From assembly GCA_965275915.1 (NCBI GenBank), contig CBDHYI010000007.1, forward strand, positions 1,054,001 to 1,118,000: a stretch of 64,000 bases of DNA, given 5' to 3'. Positions 52,326 to 60,255 of the stretch are shown one piece after another. Under the pieces are notes generated by a model that was not told where the DNA came from, ran no database searches, and saw only the letters and a list, made by a program, of their open reading frames with translations. Every line of letters begins with the position of its first letter. Position 1 is the first letter of the stretch. This DNA comes from JBDWFY01 sp965275915. GTDB lineage: Bacteria > Pseudomonadota > Alphaproteobacteria > Rhizobiales > Stappiaceae. The translations under genes and the position numbers were made by a program.

Positions 52326-52988
52326 TCAGCCCGCTTTCTGCGCAAACAAAATAATGTTGCTGTTGGTATTCAGCTCCTCAATGAAGCTATCGAACTCCTC
52401 AACCGTCTCGACCGGCTTATTGAGCTTGATATGATAAAGCCCTCCGGCCCGGGGACCGGAAACGATTTGAGCATCAATACGGGTCAGCAGGTCGCTCATC
52501 TGTGCCGCTGTGGCGGAGTCGACAAAATGAACAAGCAGTCCTGAAAACGTTCCTGCTTTTTCGGTAACGGCCGGCTGGTCGCCGCCGGACGCAGTGCGAA
52601 ATCCACTCCCGGTCGACTCCTGCAAAAGGCCGCCGCCGATTATGGCTGCCTGTATCAGGGCCAACACAATCGCAGCTGCCGCAACGCCTGCGCTGGCCAG
52701 GGGAGGCAACGCCTCCCACCAGGCAAGAAACCGTGAAACAAAAGAAGGCCTTCTGACGTCTTGCGGCCGGGTTTTCTCTTCAAGAAGCTGATTGAACCGT
52801 GCTGCCGAAGGAATCTGAATCGCCTCGTTTTCGGCGATCACGAACGCCCGGTCTTCCTGCGCCAGTTCCAACTGCAGGCGCAGATCTTCGTTCTGTTCCA
52901 GAACGGCCTCAAATTCCTGCCGGGTATCGGCGTCCAGTGTGCCGTTAACATAGAAGGGCAGCAGCAGTTCCGCTTCGTCCCTGTCCAT
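52326..52988 (-). CDS. Membrane anti-sigma factor of the ECF operon
   Basis: 220 aa from the ATG at 52988, which has GGTGAGG 9 bp upstream; an ATG at 53009 overlaps the sigma stop (ATGA) and is also possible. The cytoplasmic N-terminus (MDRDEAELLLPFYVNGTLDA) is a putative zinc-finger-like anti-sigma domain lacking the HxxxCxxC motif. One helix lies at about 95-120 (ASAGVAAAAIVLALIQAAII), then a periplasmic domain of about 95 aa. It should hold the sigma factor at the membrane until a periplasmic signal, perhaps via the neighbouring protease, releases it. Confidence 0.85.
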   Translation of the reverse strand: MDRDEAELLLPFYVNGTLDADTRQEFEAVLEQNEDLRLQLELAQEDRAFVIAENEAIQIPSAARFNQLLEEKTRPQDVRRPSFVSRFLAWWEALPPLASAGVAAAAIVLALIQAAIIGGGLLQESTGSGFRTASGGDQPAVTEKAGTFSGLLVHFVDSATAAQMSDLLTRIDAQIVSGPRAGGLYHIKLNKPVETVEEFDSFIEELNTNSNIILFAQKAG

Positions 52989-53005
52989 AAGTTTTTCCTC
53001 ACCGG

Positions 53006-53569
53006 TCATGGCCAGCCCCGATCGATTCCATGGGTCTGCATAAGCTCAGCCAAATGTTTGCGTGCGTAGAACATCCGCGTTTTGACCGTCGCAACGGGTA
53101 TTCCGACAATCTCGCCGACTTCCCGCACCGACTTCTCGTGATAATAGACCAGATCGATGATTTCCCGATGCTCTTGAGACAGTTTGGCAATGCACAGTTT
53201 GATCGCTTCGCCTTTGCTTGTCTTTTGGGCAAGCATTTCCGGGGTGTCTGCGTCATCGACCAGCGCGTCGGCCTGATCGTCGCCCAGGCCCTCTTCGGTA
53301 CGTTTTCTGAGGCGGCTGAGCGCCATGTTCCTGGTGATCGACAAGAGCCAGGTCGATACGGCGCTCTGCCCGCGAAAGCTCTCCGCCCGCTGCCATACCC
53401 GCATAAAAACTTCATTGGTCAGATCCTCTGCCGCCATCGTGTCTCTGAGGAGCCGCAAGGCAAAGCGGAAAACTCTGGCCTGATGACGCGCGAAAAACGC
53501 CTTCATCGCCACGGCATCCCCGGCAGCCAGTCTGCTCAGCAGATCTGCATCGTTCTGTGCCGAAGTCAC
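53006..53569 (-). CDS. ECF RNA polymerase sigma factor
   Basis: 187 aa, GTG start. Region 2 spans about 20-90 (FRFALRLLRDTMAAEDLTNE, then STWLLSITRNMALSRLRKR) and region 4 about 125-180 (LSQEHREIIDLVYYHEKSVR and IPVATVKTRMFYARKHL). It has no C-terminal extension. The next genes are an anti-sigma and a subtilase in one operon. A promoter-like GAACCT-N16-GTCTGA lies upstream and has a close twin facing the exported-protein operon, suggesting autoregulation and a local regulon. The class within ECF groups was not assigned. Confidence 0.93.
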   Translation of the reverse strand: MTSAQNDADLLSRLAAGDAVAMKAFFARHQARVFRFALRLLRDTMAAEDLTNEVFMRVWQRAESFRGQSAVSTWLLSITRNMALSRLRKRTEEGLGDDQADALVDDADTPEMLAQKTSKGEAIKLCIAKLSQEHREIIDLVYYHEKSVREVGEIVGIPVATVKTRMFYARKHLAELMQTHGIDRGWP

Positions 53570-53615
53570 CGCAACAGTCCGTTTTCAGTCATCGCTGCGA
53601 CACGCTCCATAGTCA

Positions 53616-53646
53616 TCAGACAACCCGTGATGGGGAAAGGTTCAAA
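53616..53646 (-). promoter_or_regulatory. Candidate ECF promoter for the sigma operon
   Basis: On the minus strand TTTGAACCTTT (53646-53636) carries the -35-like GAACCT, followed by 16 nt and GTCTGA (53621-53616). This resembles the GAAC/TCTGA pattern of sigma-E-type ECF factors. It would start RNA near 53609, about 40 nt before the sigma GTG. The twin at 53732-53762 has the same -35 and spacing. Confidence 0.65.
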
Positions 53647-53731
53647 CAATTCCCGAACTTTCTCTCAAGATCAGCACATGATCTCCAGGCAGGCAATTTT
53701 TTGCAGCCTAGCAAAGAAAATCCCAACAGCC

Positions 53732-53762
53732 TTTGAACCTTTTCACAGGTGCCGGTGTCCAA
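53732..53762 (+). promoter_or_regulatory. Candidate ECF promoter for the exported-protein operon
   Basis: TTTGAACCTTTT (53732-53743) with -35-like GAACCT, 16 nt, then GTCCAA (53757-53762). It shares the 11-bp -35 block and the exact spacing with the divergent site. The leader of about 47 nt has a CGGGG/CCCCG stem (53771-53787) and ends at AGGAGA before the ATG at 53816. Confidence 0.65.
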
Positions 53763-53815
53763 CCGGAAGGCGGGGCTGAAATCCCCGGCCGCAATCCGAT
53801 CATCAGGAGAACATC

Positions 53816-56140
53816 ATGCGGACACCAAAAACGGATCATTCCCGCTCCGCTGTGATCCGGACCTGTCAAACACAGCGCACCGGACCACCGGACAACGGGA
53901 TGTCTCATCGCCTGGTGAGAAGTTGGTCATTGCTTAATCACAAAAAATTGCTCCATAGTAATGGCGAACTACACTCATCGAATTCACGCCAAAAATATTC
54001 ATATTTCAACTGGAGTTTTCTTGCCAAACAACCGGCTTTTATCTTGCCAATGGCAGCAAGAGACTATCTAAAACATCGAAACGGAACAGAAATGCATCAA
54101 TTGTTTCGGAATTTAACTAATAATAAGCATAAAAAACATTGCATAAATGACAATGCACTTTACCATAGATTGCTGAAACGCAGCCTGTTTACAAGCTCAG
54201 CAAAGATCTCAATTGCGGCGGGACTGATAGCGGGCCTGACAGTGCTGCATTTCAGCACGGCTGACGCGCAGGAAGCACCGATCATCAACCCCGGCGACGC
54301 GGTTGTAACAGGCTTCTCCGGTACAACCGTTCCTGAAGAAGACCTGCTTCCGGCTGTTTTTGAAATCGATGAGACTTTTATCGACCTGAACGGCCCCGTT
54401 GCTCAGGTCGTCAGCGTTGCGTCCGGCAACGGCCCGCCCTCCGGTCAGTTGATTGGCGCACCCAAACTGTTCTCTGTTTCGGCAGGGCAGGTCGGACAGG
54501 TGTTCGGCATCGCCCTTGACGACGGCATTCGGGATGATACGCCCGAACGCATCCCGAATATCTACATTGTCGCCACATCGGTGCATGGCCTGCAAATCGT
54601 GATACCGGACAATGACGGCGACGGCCGCCCCGAGCGCGTCCAGACCGGCAGCGCCAACGCGACTTTTATGGACGGACAATTCGGGACGGCCGAGGGCGGT
54701 ACGCCCGGTTCGATCTGGAAGATTGACGGCCTGACCGGCGAAGTTACGCTTTTTGCCGATATTCAGCTTGACGGCGTCGACAATTCCGGCCCCGGTCTCG
54801 GCAATATCGCCTTTGATCGGAAAAACCGTCAGTTCTTTGTCTCCGATCTGGACACCGGAATGATCCACAGGCTGGACATAAACGGCAACGATCTTGGCAC
54901 ATTCGATCACGGGCTTTTCGGGCGTCCCAACCATGGCCTGGATCCGGTAGCCTTTGATCCGGCCAATCGCATGGACATTACCAATCCGGCATTTGACACC
55001 GAGGACTCCGAGACCTGGGGCTATGCGAAGCGCGAGCGCCAGGTCTGGGGCGTCGCCGTCCATGGCGACCGTCTCTATTATGCGACGTCCGACGGCCCTC
55101 AGATCTGGTCGGTCGGCATCAATCATGACGGCAGCCTGGAAGTGGAGGGGCGCTGGGAACTCGATTTTGACGCCGGTCCAAAGGATTATCCGATTTCCGA
55201 CATCGCCTTTGACAGAAAAGGCTTCATGTATCTGGCCCAGCGCGGCGAGATCACATCAAGTTACGATTACTCGGAGTTCGCCGAACCGCGTAAAGCCAAA
55301 GTTGTTCGCTATTGGCGCGAGACTCCGGACGATCCGGCGACATCGAGTATCTGGGTTGAAAAACCGCAGGAATATGCCATCGGTTTTCCCGGCAATTACC
55401 GCAACACAAGCGGTGGTATCGATCTGGGGTACGGCTACGACAGCGAAGGACGGATTGTGCCGGGCGCGTGCGACGCCACCTTGTGGACCACGGGCGACGA
55501 TTTGAGAAACAATCCCGCGCTGGCCCCCGATCTCGCAGCCGGCGGCCCGCCGGATGTCAACGGTCTTCAGGGCAACAACAAGGATCTGACCCGGCCGCAG
55601 AATGAACCGCCGTTCCTGAGCTACTTTGTCGACTATGACGACAAGTTCGGCGATTCGCAGAACAAAGGCCATGTGGGCGACGTCGAAGTGTGGCGTCCCT
55701 GTGAAGGGCAGGCAAGCTGGTATGAGGACTATCCTTATCCCGGCGGCGAGCTTCCTGAGCCGGAACCCGTTTGTTTCCCGGGCGATCCGGCCTGTGATCG
55801 GCCGCCTTTACCGCCTTGCCTGGATATTGACTATCTTGAGTTTTACTGCAAGCCGACCGGCTGGGCAGCGGCTCTGGACATCAGGAACAAGTCCGGCGAG
55901 CCCTTCGATACATTGAAGGCCAACTCGCTGACGCCGGGCATCACCGTTTCACCGCCTCTGCAGTCCGTTCCCGGACCGGGATCCCCCTTTCAGCTTGATA
56001 TCGACGGCGCTCTGCCGAGCGAAACCTTCAAGGTGGATGTGTGCGCCTTCCGCAAGGACGATGCGGCCACCGGTGAACCGTTCCGTTGCTGTCAGGCGCG
56101 GATTCCTTTGGAAGCTCCTGCAGACATCTGCGGGCCATGA
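53816..56140 (+). CDS. Large exported propeller-like protein of unknown function
   Basis: 774 aa if the ATG at 53816 is right: AGGAGA lies 5 nt upstream and an ECF-like promoter 50 bp before it. A shorter start (54092) would give 682 aa. The first 120 residues are basic and AT-rich in coding DNA, then a hydrophobic export segment (about 121-152, ending TADAQ). The mature part has repeated beta-strand motifs (GNIAFDRKNRQFFVSD, WGVAVHGDRLYYATSD, SDIAFDRKGFMYLAQ) suggesting a beta-propeller. The C-terminal module of about 110 aa (CLDIDYLEFYC to CCQARIPL) resembles a segment in the next gene. I recognise no named family. It is co-transcribed with the DUF11-repeat gene. Confidence 0.75.
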   Translation: MRTPKTDHSRSAVIRTCQTQRTGPPDNGMSHRLVRSWSLLNHKKLLHSNGELHSSNSRQKYSYFNWSFLAKQPAFILPMAARDYLKHRNGTEMHQLFRNLTNNKHKKHCINDNALYHRLLKRSLFTSSAKISIAAGLIAGLTVLHFSTADAQEAPIINPGDAVVTGFSGTTVPEEDLLPAVFEIDETFIDLNGPVAQVVSVASGNGPPSGQLIGAPKLFSVSAGQVGQVFGIALDDGIRDDTPERIPNIYIVATSVHGLQIVIPDNDGDGRPERVQTGSANATFMDGQFGTAEGGTPGSIWKIDGLTGEVTLFADIQLDGVDNSGPGLGNIAFDRKNRQFFVSDLDTGMIHRLDINGNDLGTFDHGLFGRPNHGLDPVAFDPANRMDITNPAFDTEDSETWGYAKRERQVWGVAVHGDRLYYATSDGPQIWSVGINHDGSLEVEGRWELDFDAGPKDYPISDIAFDRKGFMYLAQRGEITSSYDYSEFAEPRKAKVVRYWRETPDDPATSSIWVEKPQEYAIGFPGNYRNTSGGIDLGYGYDSEGRIVPGACDATLWTTGDDLRNNPALAPDLAAGGPPDVNGLQGNNKDLTRPQNEPPFLSYFVDYDDKFGDSQNKGHVGDVEVWRPCEGQASWYEDYPYPGGELPEPEPVCFPGDPACDRPPLPPCLDIDYLEFYCKPTGWAAALDIRNKSGEPFDTLKANSLTPGITVSPPLQSVPGPGSPFQLDIDGALPSETFKVDVCAFRKDDAATGEPFRCCQARIPLEAPADICGP

Positions 56141-56151
56141 GGGAGGGTGTG

Positions 56152-59100
56152 ATGAGACACGATTCAATCGCCTTTCCTGACGACCGGTGTATCGCGCGAT
56201 ATGCGCAAACCGGTCCGAGCACAGTTTTCAAAAGGTTCCGACCCATGTTTGACTCCAATCGAGACGGCGGGCTGAAGCCCCGAAGACAACGCGCCCTGTC
56301 CGCGGCGCTCGGTCTCCTGCTGATGGCGACCGCACCCGTCATCACGGCCATGCCATCCCTGGCCCAGACGGATAAAACTCAGACTTTCATTCTTAAAGAG
56401 AATGGTCCCCTGAAAAAAGAGCAGCTGACCCCCGCTCCCGGTGGAACGGGCGGCGGTGCCGGTGGTGCAGGCGGCGGCGCCGGTGGAGGCGCTGGTGGCG
56501 GAGGTTCTTCCACCACGACATTCTACAAGATTGTCGAAAAGAGCTGTCGGCAGCTGACATTCACTTTTGCACTGAATGTTCCGGTCCATCCCGAACTTCA
56601 GGACAAAGACATTACCGATGTCACCGACAGCCTGAGATTGGACTTTTCGGACACGATCCCGGGCGCCAATCCTCAATTCACCGGGGCAAGTGTCAGCGGT
56701 GAAATCGTTGGTCCCGGCGGAGCTCCGGCTCCTTCCATCCAGATTTCGACATCGGCCAATCCCAACGATACGCTGACGCTTGAGGATTTCCGTTTGTCGG
56801 GCCTTGATCAGGACGGTGATCCGGCCAATCGGACAGTGATCATTACCGCCTATGCGGAGATCAACCCCGATGGTGCCGCCGGCGACTTCGTTGACAACCA
56901 GGCCTTTATCGACCTGTCGACGGACGTTTCGGCCCTGAGCTTTCCCTCGCACGACCCAGCCTTGCCGGACGATGGCAGCGTCCTTACGGGCGAGCCGACC
57001 CGGGTCGATCTTTATGTGGATCCTGAGTGCGACGACACGCCGGGCGACGACACCCCCGGCGGCGGTGATGGAATCTGCCTGCAATTGGAAGAAGGTGAGC
57101 TGGAGTGTGACGAAGCGCTTCCAGGTGCACTGGTCTACAAAATGCCGGTTACCGAAGACATGGAAGGCGAAACCATTGAAGTTGTCTCCCTGACACCGGG
57201 TGTCACAATTGCACCGGGTGCCCAGTTTGTCGCCCCCGGAACCACGGAACTTCTGTGGTCCATTCTCGGTGCAACGCCGGGAACGACGGTCAAGCTGCTC
57301 GTCAATAATGTCGAGGTGATTGCCTCCGATCCCGACGGGTATGCCTTGTGCTGTTCAACGGTTATCGAGATCGAAATTCCCGAGGAATTTCCTTGCCTTG
57401 ATAAGGCTCCGGATCTCAGCCTTGAGAAAAAGGCCGATACGTCCGTCTGCGATCCGGAAGGACCGTGCGACTTCACGATCACCGTCAGGAATGTCGGCGA
57501 TGCCCCCTATAACGGTCCCGTCGTGATCGACGAGTGGCAGATCGGCGATATTGCCAACCTGTTGTCCTGGGGCCCCGCCGGCTGGAACTGCGGTCCCAAT
57601 GGCGGTCAGTACGAGTGTACCTTCCCTGCGGCGAACATTGCTGTAGGCGGCACGCTTGATCTGAATATTTCCTTCCAGCCCGGCGCCGCCTGGCCTGAGG
57701 GACATATCCGCAACTGCGCCCGCATCAACTGGGGTATCGGCAATCCGGTGATCGGAGATCCCTCCGACGACAAGGACTGCGCCCAGATCTGCATCAAGGG
57801 CAAGGATCCCCTCTGCACGCCGGTTGATACGCCAAAACCAAATCTTGAAATCCAGAAACTCGCCAACCAGTCGACCTGTGTCGCCGGTGAGGACTGCGGT
57901 TTTAAAATCCGGGTGACCAATGTCAGCGGCGTGGACTATGCCGGTCCGGTTGTCGTCAAGGACGAAGTCACTGTCGGGGCTGTCGACAATGCCACGTTCG
58001 AACCTGCTGCGGAATGGAACTGTGCGAGCCTGACTCCGACAACATTCCAATGCACGCACACTGATCTGGGCCTTGCCGCCGGCGCCAGCCGCGAACTAGA
58101 AGTCAAGATCAAAACACCGGCAGACTATGATGATGGAACGCTGGAAAACTGCGGTACATTGATCTGGAATCCCGGTGAAGGCGATGCCGATCCGGCCGAT
58201 GACGGACCGTCCTGTGCCCGTGTTGAAATCATCATTCCGGAAAAGCCCAATCTGGAAATCGAGAAAACAGCCGATCAGTCGACATGTCTGGCGGGTGAGG
58301 AGTGCGGTTTCACGATCCGGGTGACCAACACCAGCGGTGTCAACCACACCGGCCCGGTTGTTGTGAAGGACGAGGTCACTGTCGGAACGGTCGACAATGC
58401 CACGTTCGAACCTGCGGCGGAATGGACCTGTGCCGGTCTGACACCAACGTCGTACCAGTGCACGCATACGGACCCGGGCCTTGCTGCGGGCGCCAGCCGC
58501 GAACTGAAGGTCACGATCAAGACGCCGGCAGACTATAATGATGGAACGCTGGAAAACTGCGGTACATTGATCTGGAATCCCGGTGAAGGCGATGCCGATC
58601 CGGCCGATGACGGACCGTCCTGTGCCCGCGTTGAGATCATTCCGCAGGATCCCGGCAAACCGGAATATGATCTGGACAAGGCTTGTAAGACCGCACCTAA
58701 CAGCGGTGAATCCAGCTGCCGGATTTCCATTCGCAACATTGGCGATGCCGTTGGTCCGGATGTGTCGATTGCCGATATCGCCAATCTGCTTGGCGGTGCC
58801 GGTACCGTGACATTGCAGTCTGTCACGCCTGATGGGCCGGAATGGCGCTGTTCCTCTCTACCGGCAACATCGTTGAGCTGCGACATCGCAGGATCCGCGA
58901 TCGTACCGGGTGGTCCGGCGCGCTATTTCGATGTCCTGGTCTCGCCCAATACGCGTGGCCGCTTCGAAAACTGCGCCTTTGTAAGCCATCTTGGCCGCTA
59001 TCCGGTCCTGCTGGAACCGAACTCGCCGTTGCGCGCCTGCGACGTGGGGGGACTTGACTCGGTCCAGCCGCTGCCCCCAACGCCGCAGCCTCCGGTCAAA

Positions 59101-60048
59101 CCGCCGCTGGTCTGCCCGCAGGGTACCGTCAAGCGTGGCGATCGCTGCGTGCGGATCCCGCAGTGCGGTCCGGGGCAGCGCCTGCAGAACGGCCAGTGCG
59201 TCAATATCTGCCGGCAGGGCACGCGCTTTAACCCTCAGACCGGCAGGTGCGATCCGATTGTTCGCCCATGCCCGCAGGGTACAGTGCGTCGCAACGGACA
59301 GTGTGTGCCGGTTCTCGTCTGCCCACCGGGCCAGCGCCCGCTGCGCGGCCAGTGCGTGAACATCTGTGCCCAGGGTACGCGTTACAACCCGCAAACCCGT
59401 CGCTGTGATCCCGTCGTGGTTTGCCGCCAGGGTCAGCGCCTGCAGAACGGCCGGTGCGTCAACATCTGCCGCCAGGGCACGCGCTATAACCCGCGCACAC
59501 GCCGGTGCGACCCGATCGTGGTCTGCCGCCAGGGTCAGCGCCTGCAGAACGGCCGGTGTGTCAGCATCTGCCGCCAGGGTACGCGCTATAACCCGCAAAC
59601 CCGCCGGTGCGATCCGATCGTGGTCTGCCGTCAGGGTCAACGTCTGCAGAACGGCCAGTGTGTCAACATCTGCCGCCAGGGCACACGCTATAACCCGCGC
59701 ACGCGCCGGTGCGATCCGGTCGTAGTCTGCCGCCAGGGTACGCGCTACAACTCGCAAACCCGCCGCTGTGTCCCGGTGCGTCCGCCGGTACAGTGCCGGG
59801 CCGGCCAGCGTCCGCTGCGCGGCAAATGCGTCAACATCTGCCGCCAGGGCACACGCTACAACCCGCAAACCCGTCGCTGCGTGCCGGTGCGTCCGCCGGT
59901 AGTCTGCAAACGCGGTCAGCGCCTGGTAAACGGTCGTTGCGTCACAATCGTCGTGCCGCAGACCCGGACTCCGCGGACCCAGGTTCCTCTGAACAGAGTC
60001 CCGCTTAATCCGGTCGTGCCTCTAACCAGAACACCGACCTTGCAGTAA
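56152..60048 (+). CDS. Giant exported DUF11/Cys-Arg-repeat protein
   Basis: 1298 aa; the ATG at 56152 follows GGGAGGG. An export segment lies at about 48-72 (ALSAALGLLLMATAPVITAM, AQ) after 47 polar residues. A Gly-rich linker (about 100-120), a unique domain, a module shared with the upstream protein (ICLQLEEGELEC to CCSTVIEIEIP), then four DUF11-like Ig domains with paired Cys, two of which are near-identical 136-aa repeats. The last 300 residues are 34-aa units such as CRQGQRLQNGRCVNICRQGT with four Cys and many Arg, and a Thr/Pro tail. It is probably a disulfide-rich surface or matrix protein. No anchor or secretion signal beyond the N-terminus is recognised. Confidence 0.85.
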   Translation: MRHDSIAFPDDRCIARYAQTGPSTVFKRFRPMFDSNRDGGLKPRRQRALSAALGLLLMATAPVITAMPSLAQTDKTQTFILKENGPLKKEQLTPAPGGTGGGAGGAGGGAGGGAGGGGSSTTTFYKIVEKSCRQLTFTFALNVPVHPELQDKDITDVTDSLRLDFSDTIPGANPQFTGASVSGEIVGPGGAPAPSIQISTSANPNDTLTLEDFRLSGLDQDGDPANRTVIITAYAEINPDGAAGDFVDNQAFIDLSTDVSALSFPSHDPALPDDGSVLTGEPTRVDLYVDPECDDTPGDDTPGGGDGICLQLEEGELECDEALPGALVYKMPVTEDMEGETIEVVSLTPGVTIAPGAQFVAPGTTELLWSILGATPGTTVKLLVNNVEVIASDPDGYALCCSTVIEIEIPEEFPCLDKAPDLSLEKKADTSVCDPEGPCDFTITVRNVGDAPYNGPVVIDEWQIGDIANLLSWGPAGWNCGPNGGQYECTFPAANIAVGGTLDLNISFQPGAAWPEGHIRNCARINWGIGNPVIGDPSDDKDCAQICIKGKDPLCTPVDTPKPNLEIQKLANQSTCVAGEDCGFKIRVTNVSGVDYAGPVVVKDEVTVGAVDNATFEPAAEWNCASLTPTTFQCTHTDLGLAAGASRELEVKIKTPADYDDGTLENCGTLIWNPGEGDADPADDGPSCARVEIIIPEKPNLEIEKTADQSTCLAGEECGFTIRVTNTSGVNHTGPVVVKDEVTVGTVDNATFEPAAEWTCAGLTPTSYQCTHTDPGLAAGASRELKVTIKTPADYNDGTLENCGTLIWNPGEGDADPADDGPSCARVEIIPQDPGKPEYDLDKACKTAPNSGESSCRISIRNIGDAVGPDVSIADIANLLGGAGTVTLQSVTPDGPEWRCSSLPATSLSCDIAGSAIVPGGPARYFDVLVSPNTRGRFENCAFVSHLGRYPVLLEPNSPLRACDVGGLDSVQPLPPTPQPPVKPPLVCPQGTVKRGDRCVRIPQCGPGQRLQNGQCVNICRQGTRFNPQTGRCDPIVRPCPQGTVRRNGQCVPVLVCPPGQRPLRGQCVNICAQGTRYNPQTRRCDPVVVCRQGQRLQNGRCVNICRQGTRYNPRTRRCDPIVVCRQGQRLQNGRCVSICRQGTRYNPQTRRCDPIVVCRQGQRLQNGQCVNICRQGTRYNPRTRRCDPVVVCRQGTRYNSQTRRCVPVRPPVQCRAGQRPLRGKCVNICRQGTRYNPQTRRCVPVRPPVVCKRGQRLVNGRCVTIVVPQTRTPRTQVPLNRVPLNPVVPLTRTPTLQ
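57832..58640 (+). repeat. Two-copy 408-bp coding repeat (DUF11 modules)
   Basis: Two adjacent modules of 136 codons begin near 57832 and 58240. The stretch from GATGGAACGCTGGAAAACTG onward is identical for about 90 bp in both (58132-58221 and 58540-58629). Such DNA-level identity means recent duplication or gene conversion. Confidence 0.8.
59100..59946 (+). repeat. 102-bp tandem coding repeats (Cys/Arg-rich units)
   Basis: About five full 34-codon units plus diverged first copies and half-units, with period 102 bp (for example CGCCTGCAGAACGGCC at 59539 and again one period away). Unit six lacks its first half, a sign of slippage or unequal crossing-over. Copy number is likely to vary between strains. 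Confidence 0.8.
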
Positions 60049-60070
60049 CGATCGATATGTGAGCAAAACC

Positions 60071-60107
60071 AGTGGGCGCCGGATGAAAATCCGGCGCCCA
60101 CTTCTTT
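60071..60107 (+). terminator. Strong terminator after the exported-protein operon
   Basis: A perfect 14-bp stem (AGTGGGCGCCGGAT, 60071-60084, and complement 60089-60102) with a GAAA tetraloop, followed by TCTTT. It begins 23 bp after the stop and should end the two-gene operon. Confidence 0.85.
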
Positions 60108-60128
60108 GATGTCAGACCATCATCTTCT

Positions 60129-60145
60129 ATGAAAACAACTTTCAT
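60129..60145. promoter_or_regulatory. Palindrome upstream of the sugar importer operon
   Basis: ATGAAA-ACAAC-TTTCAT, a 17-bp perfect inverted repeat 111 bp before the binding-protein gene. It could be an operator for the importer; no regulator gene is in the window to support this. Confidence 0.35.
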
Positions 60146-60255
60146 CAATCTGCAAAAAAACTGAGATTTACCTGTCGCATCGCCGGTTCATTCTTTGGCG
60201 GGGCTAAGCATTTTTTGACGTGACGCTGGGCCCCTGTCAAAAAGGGAGCCATCAG

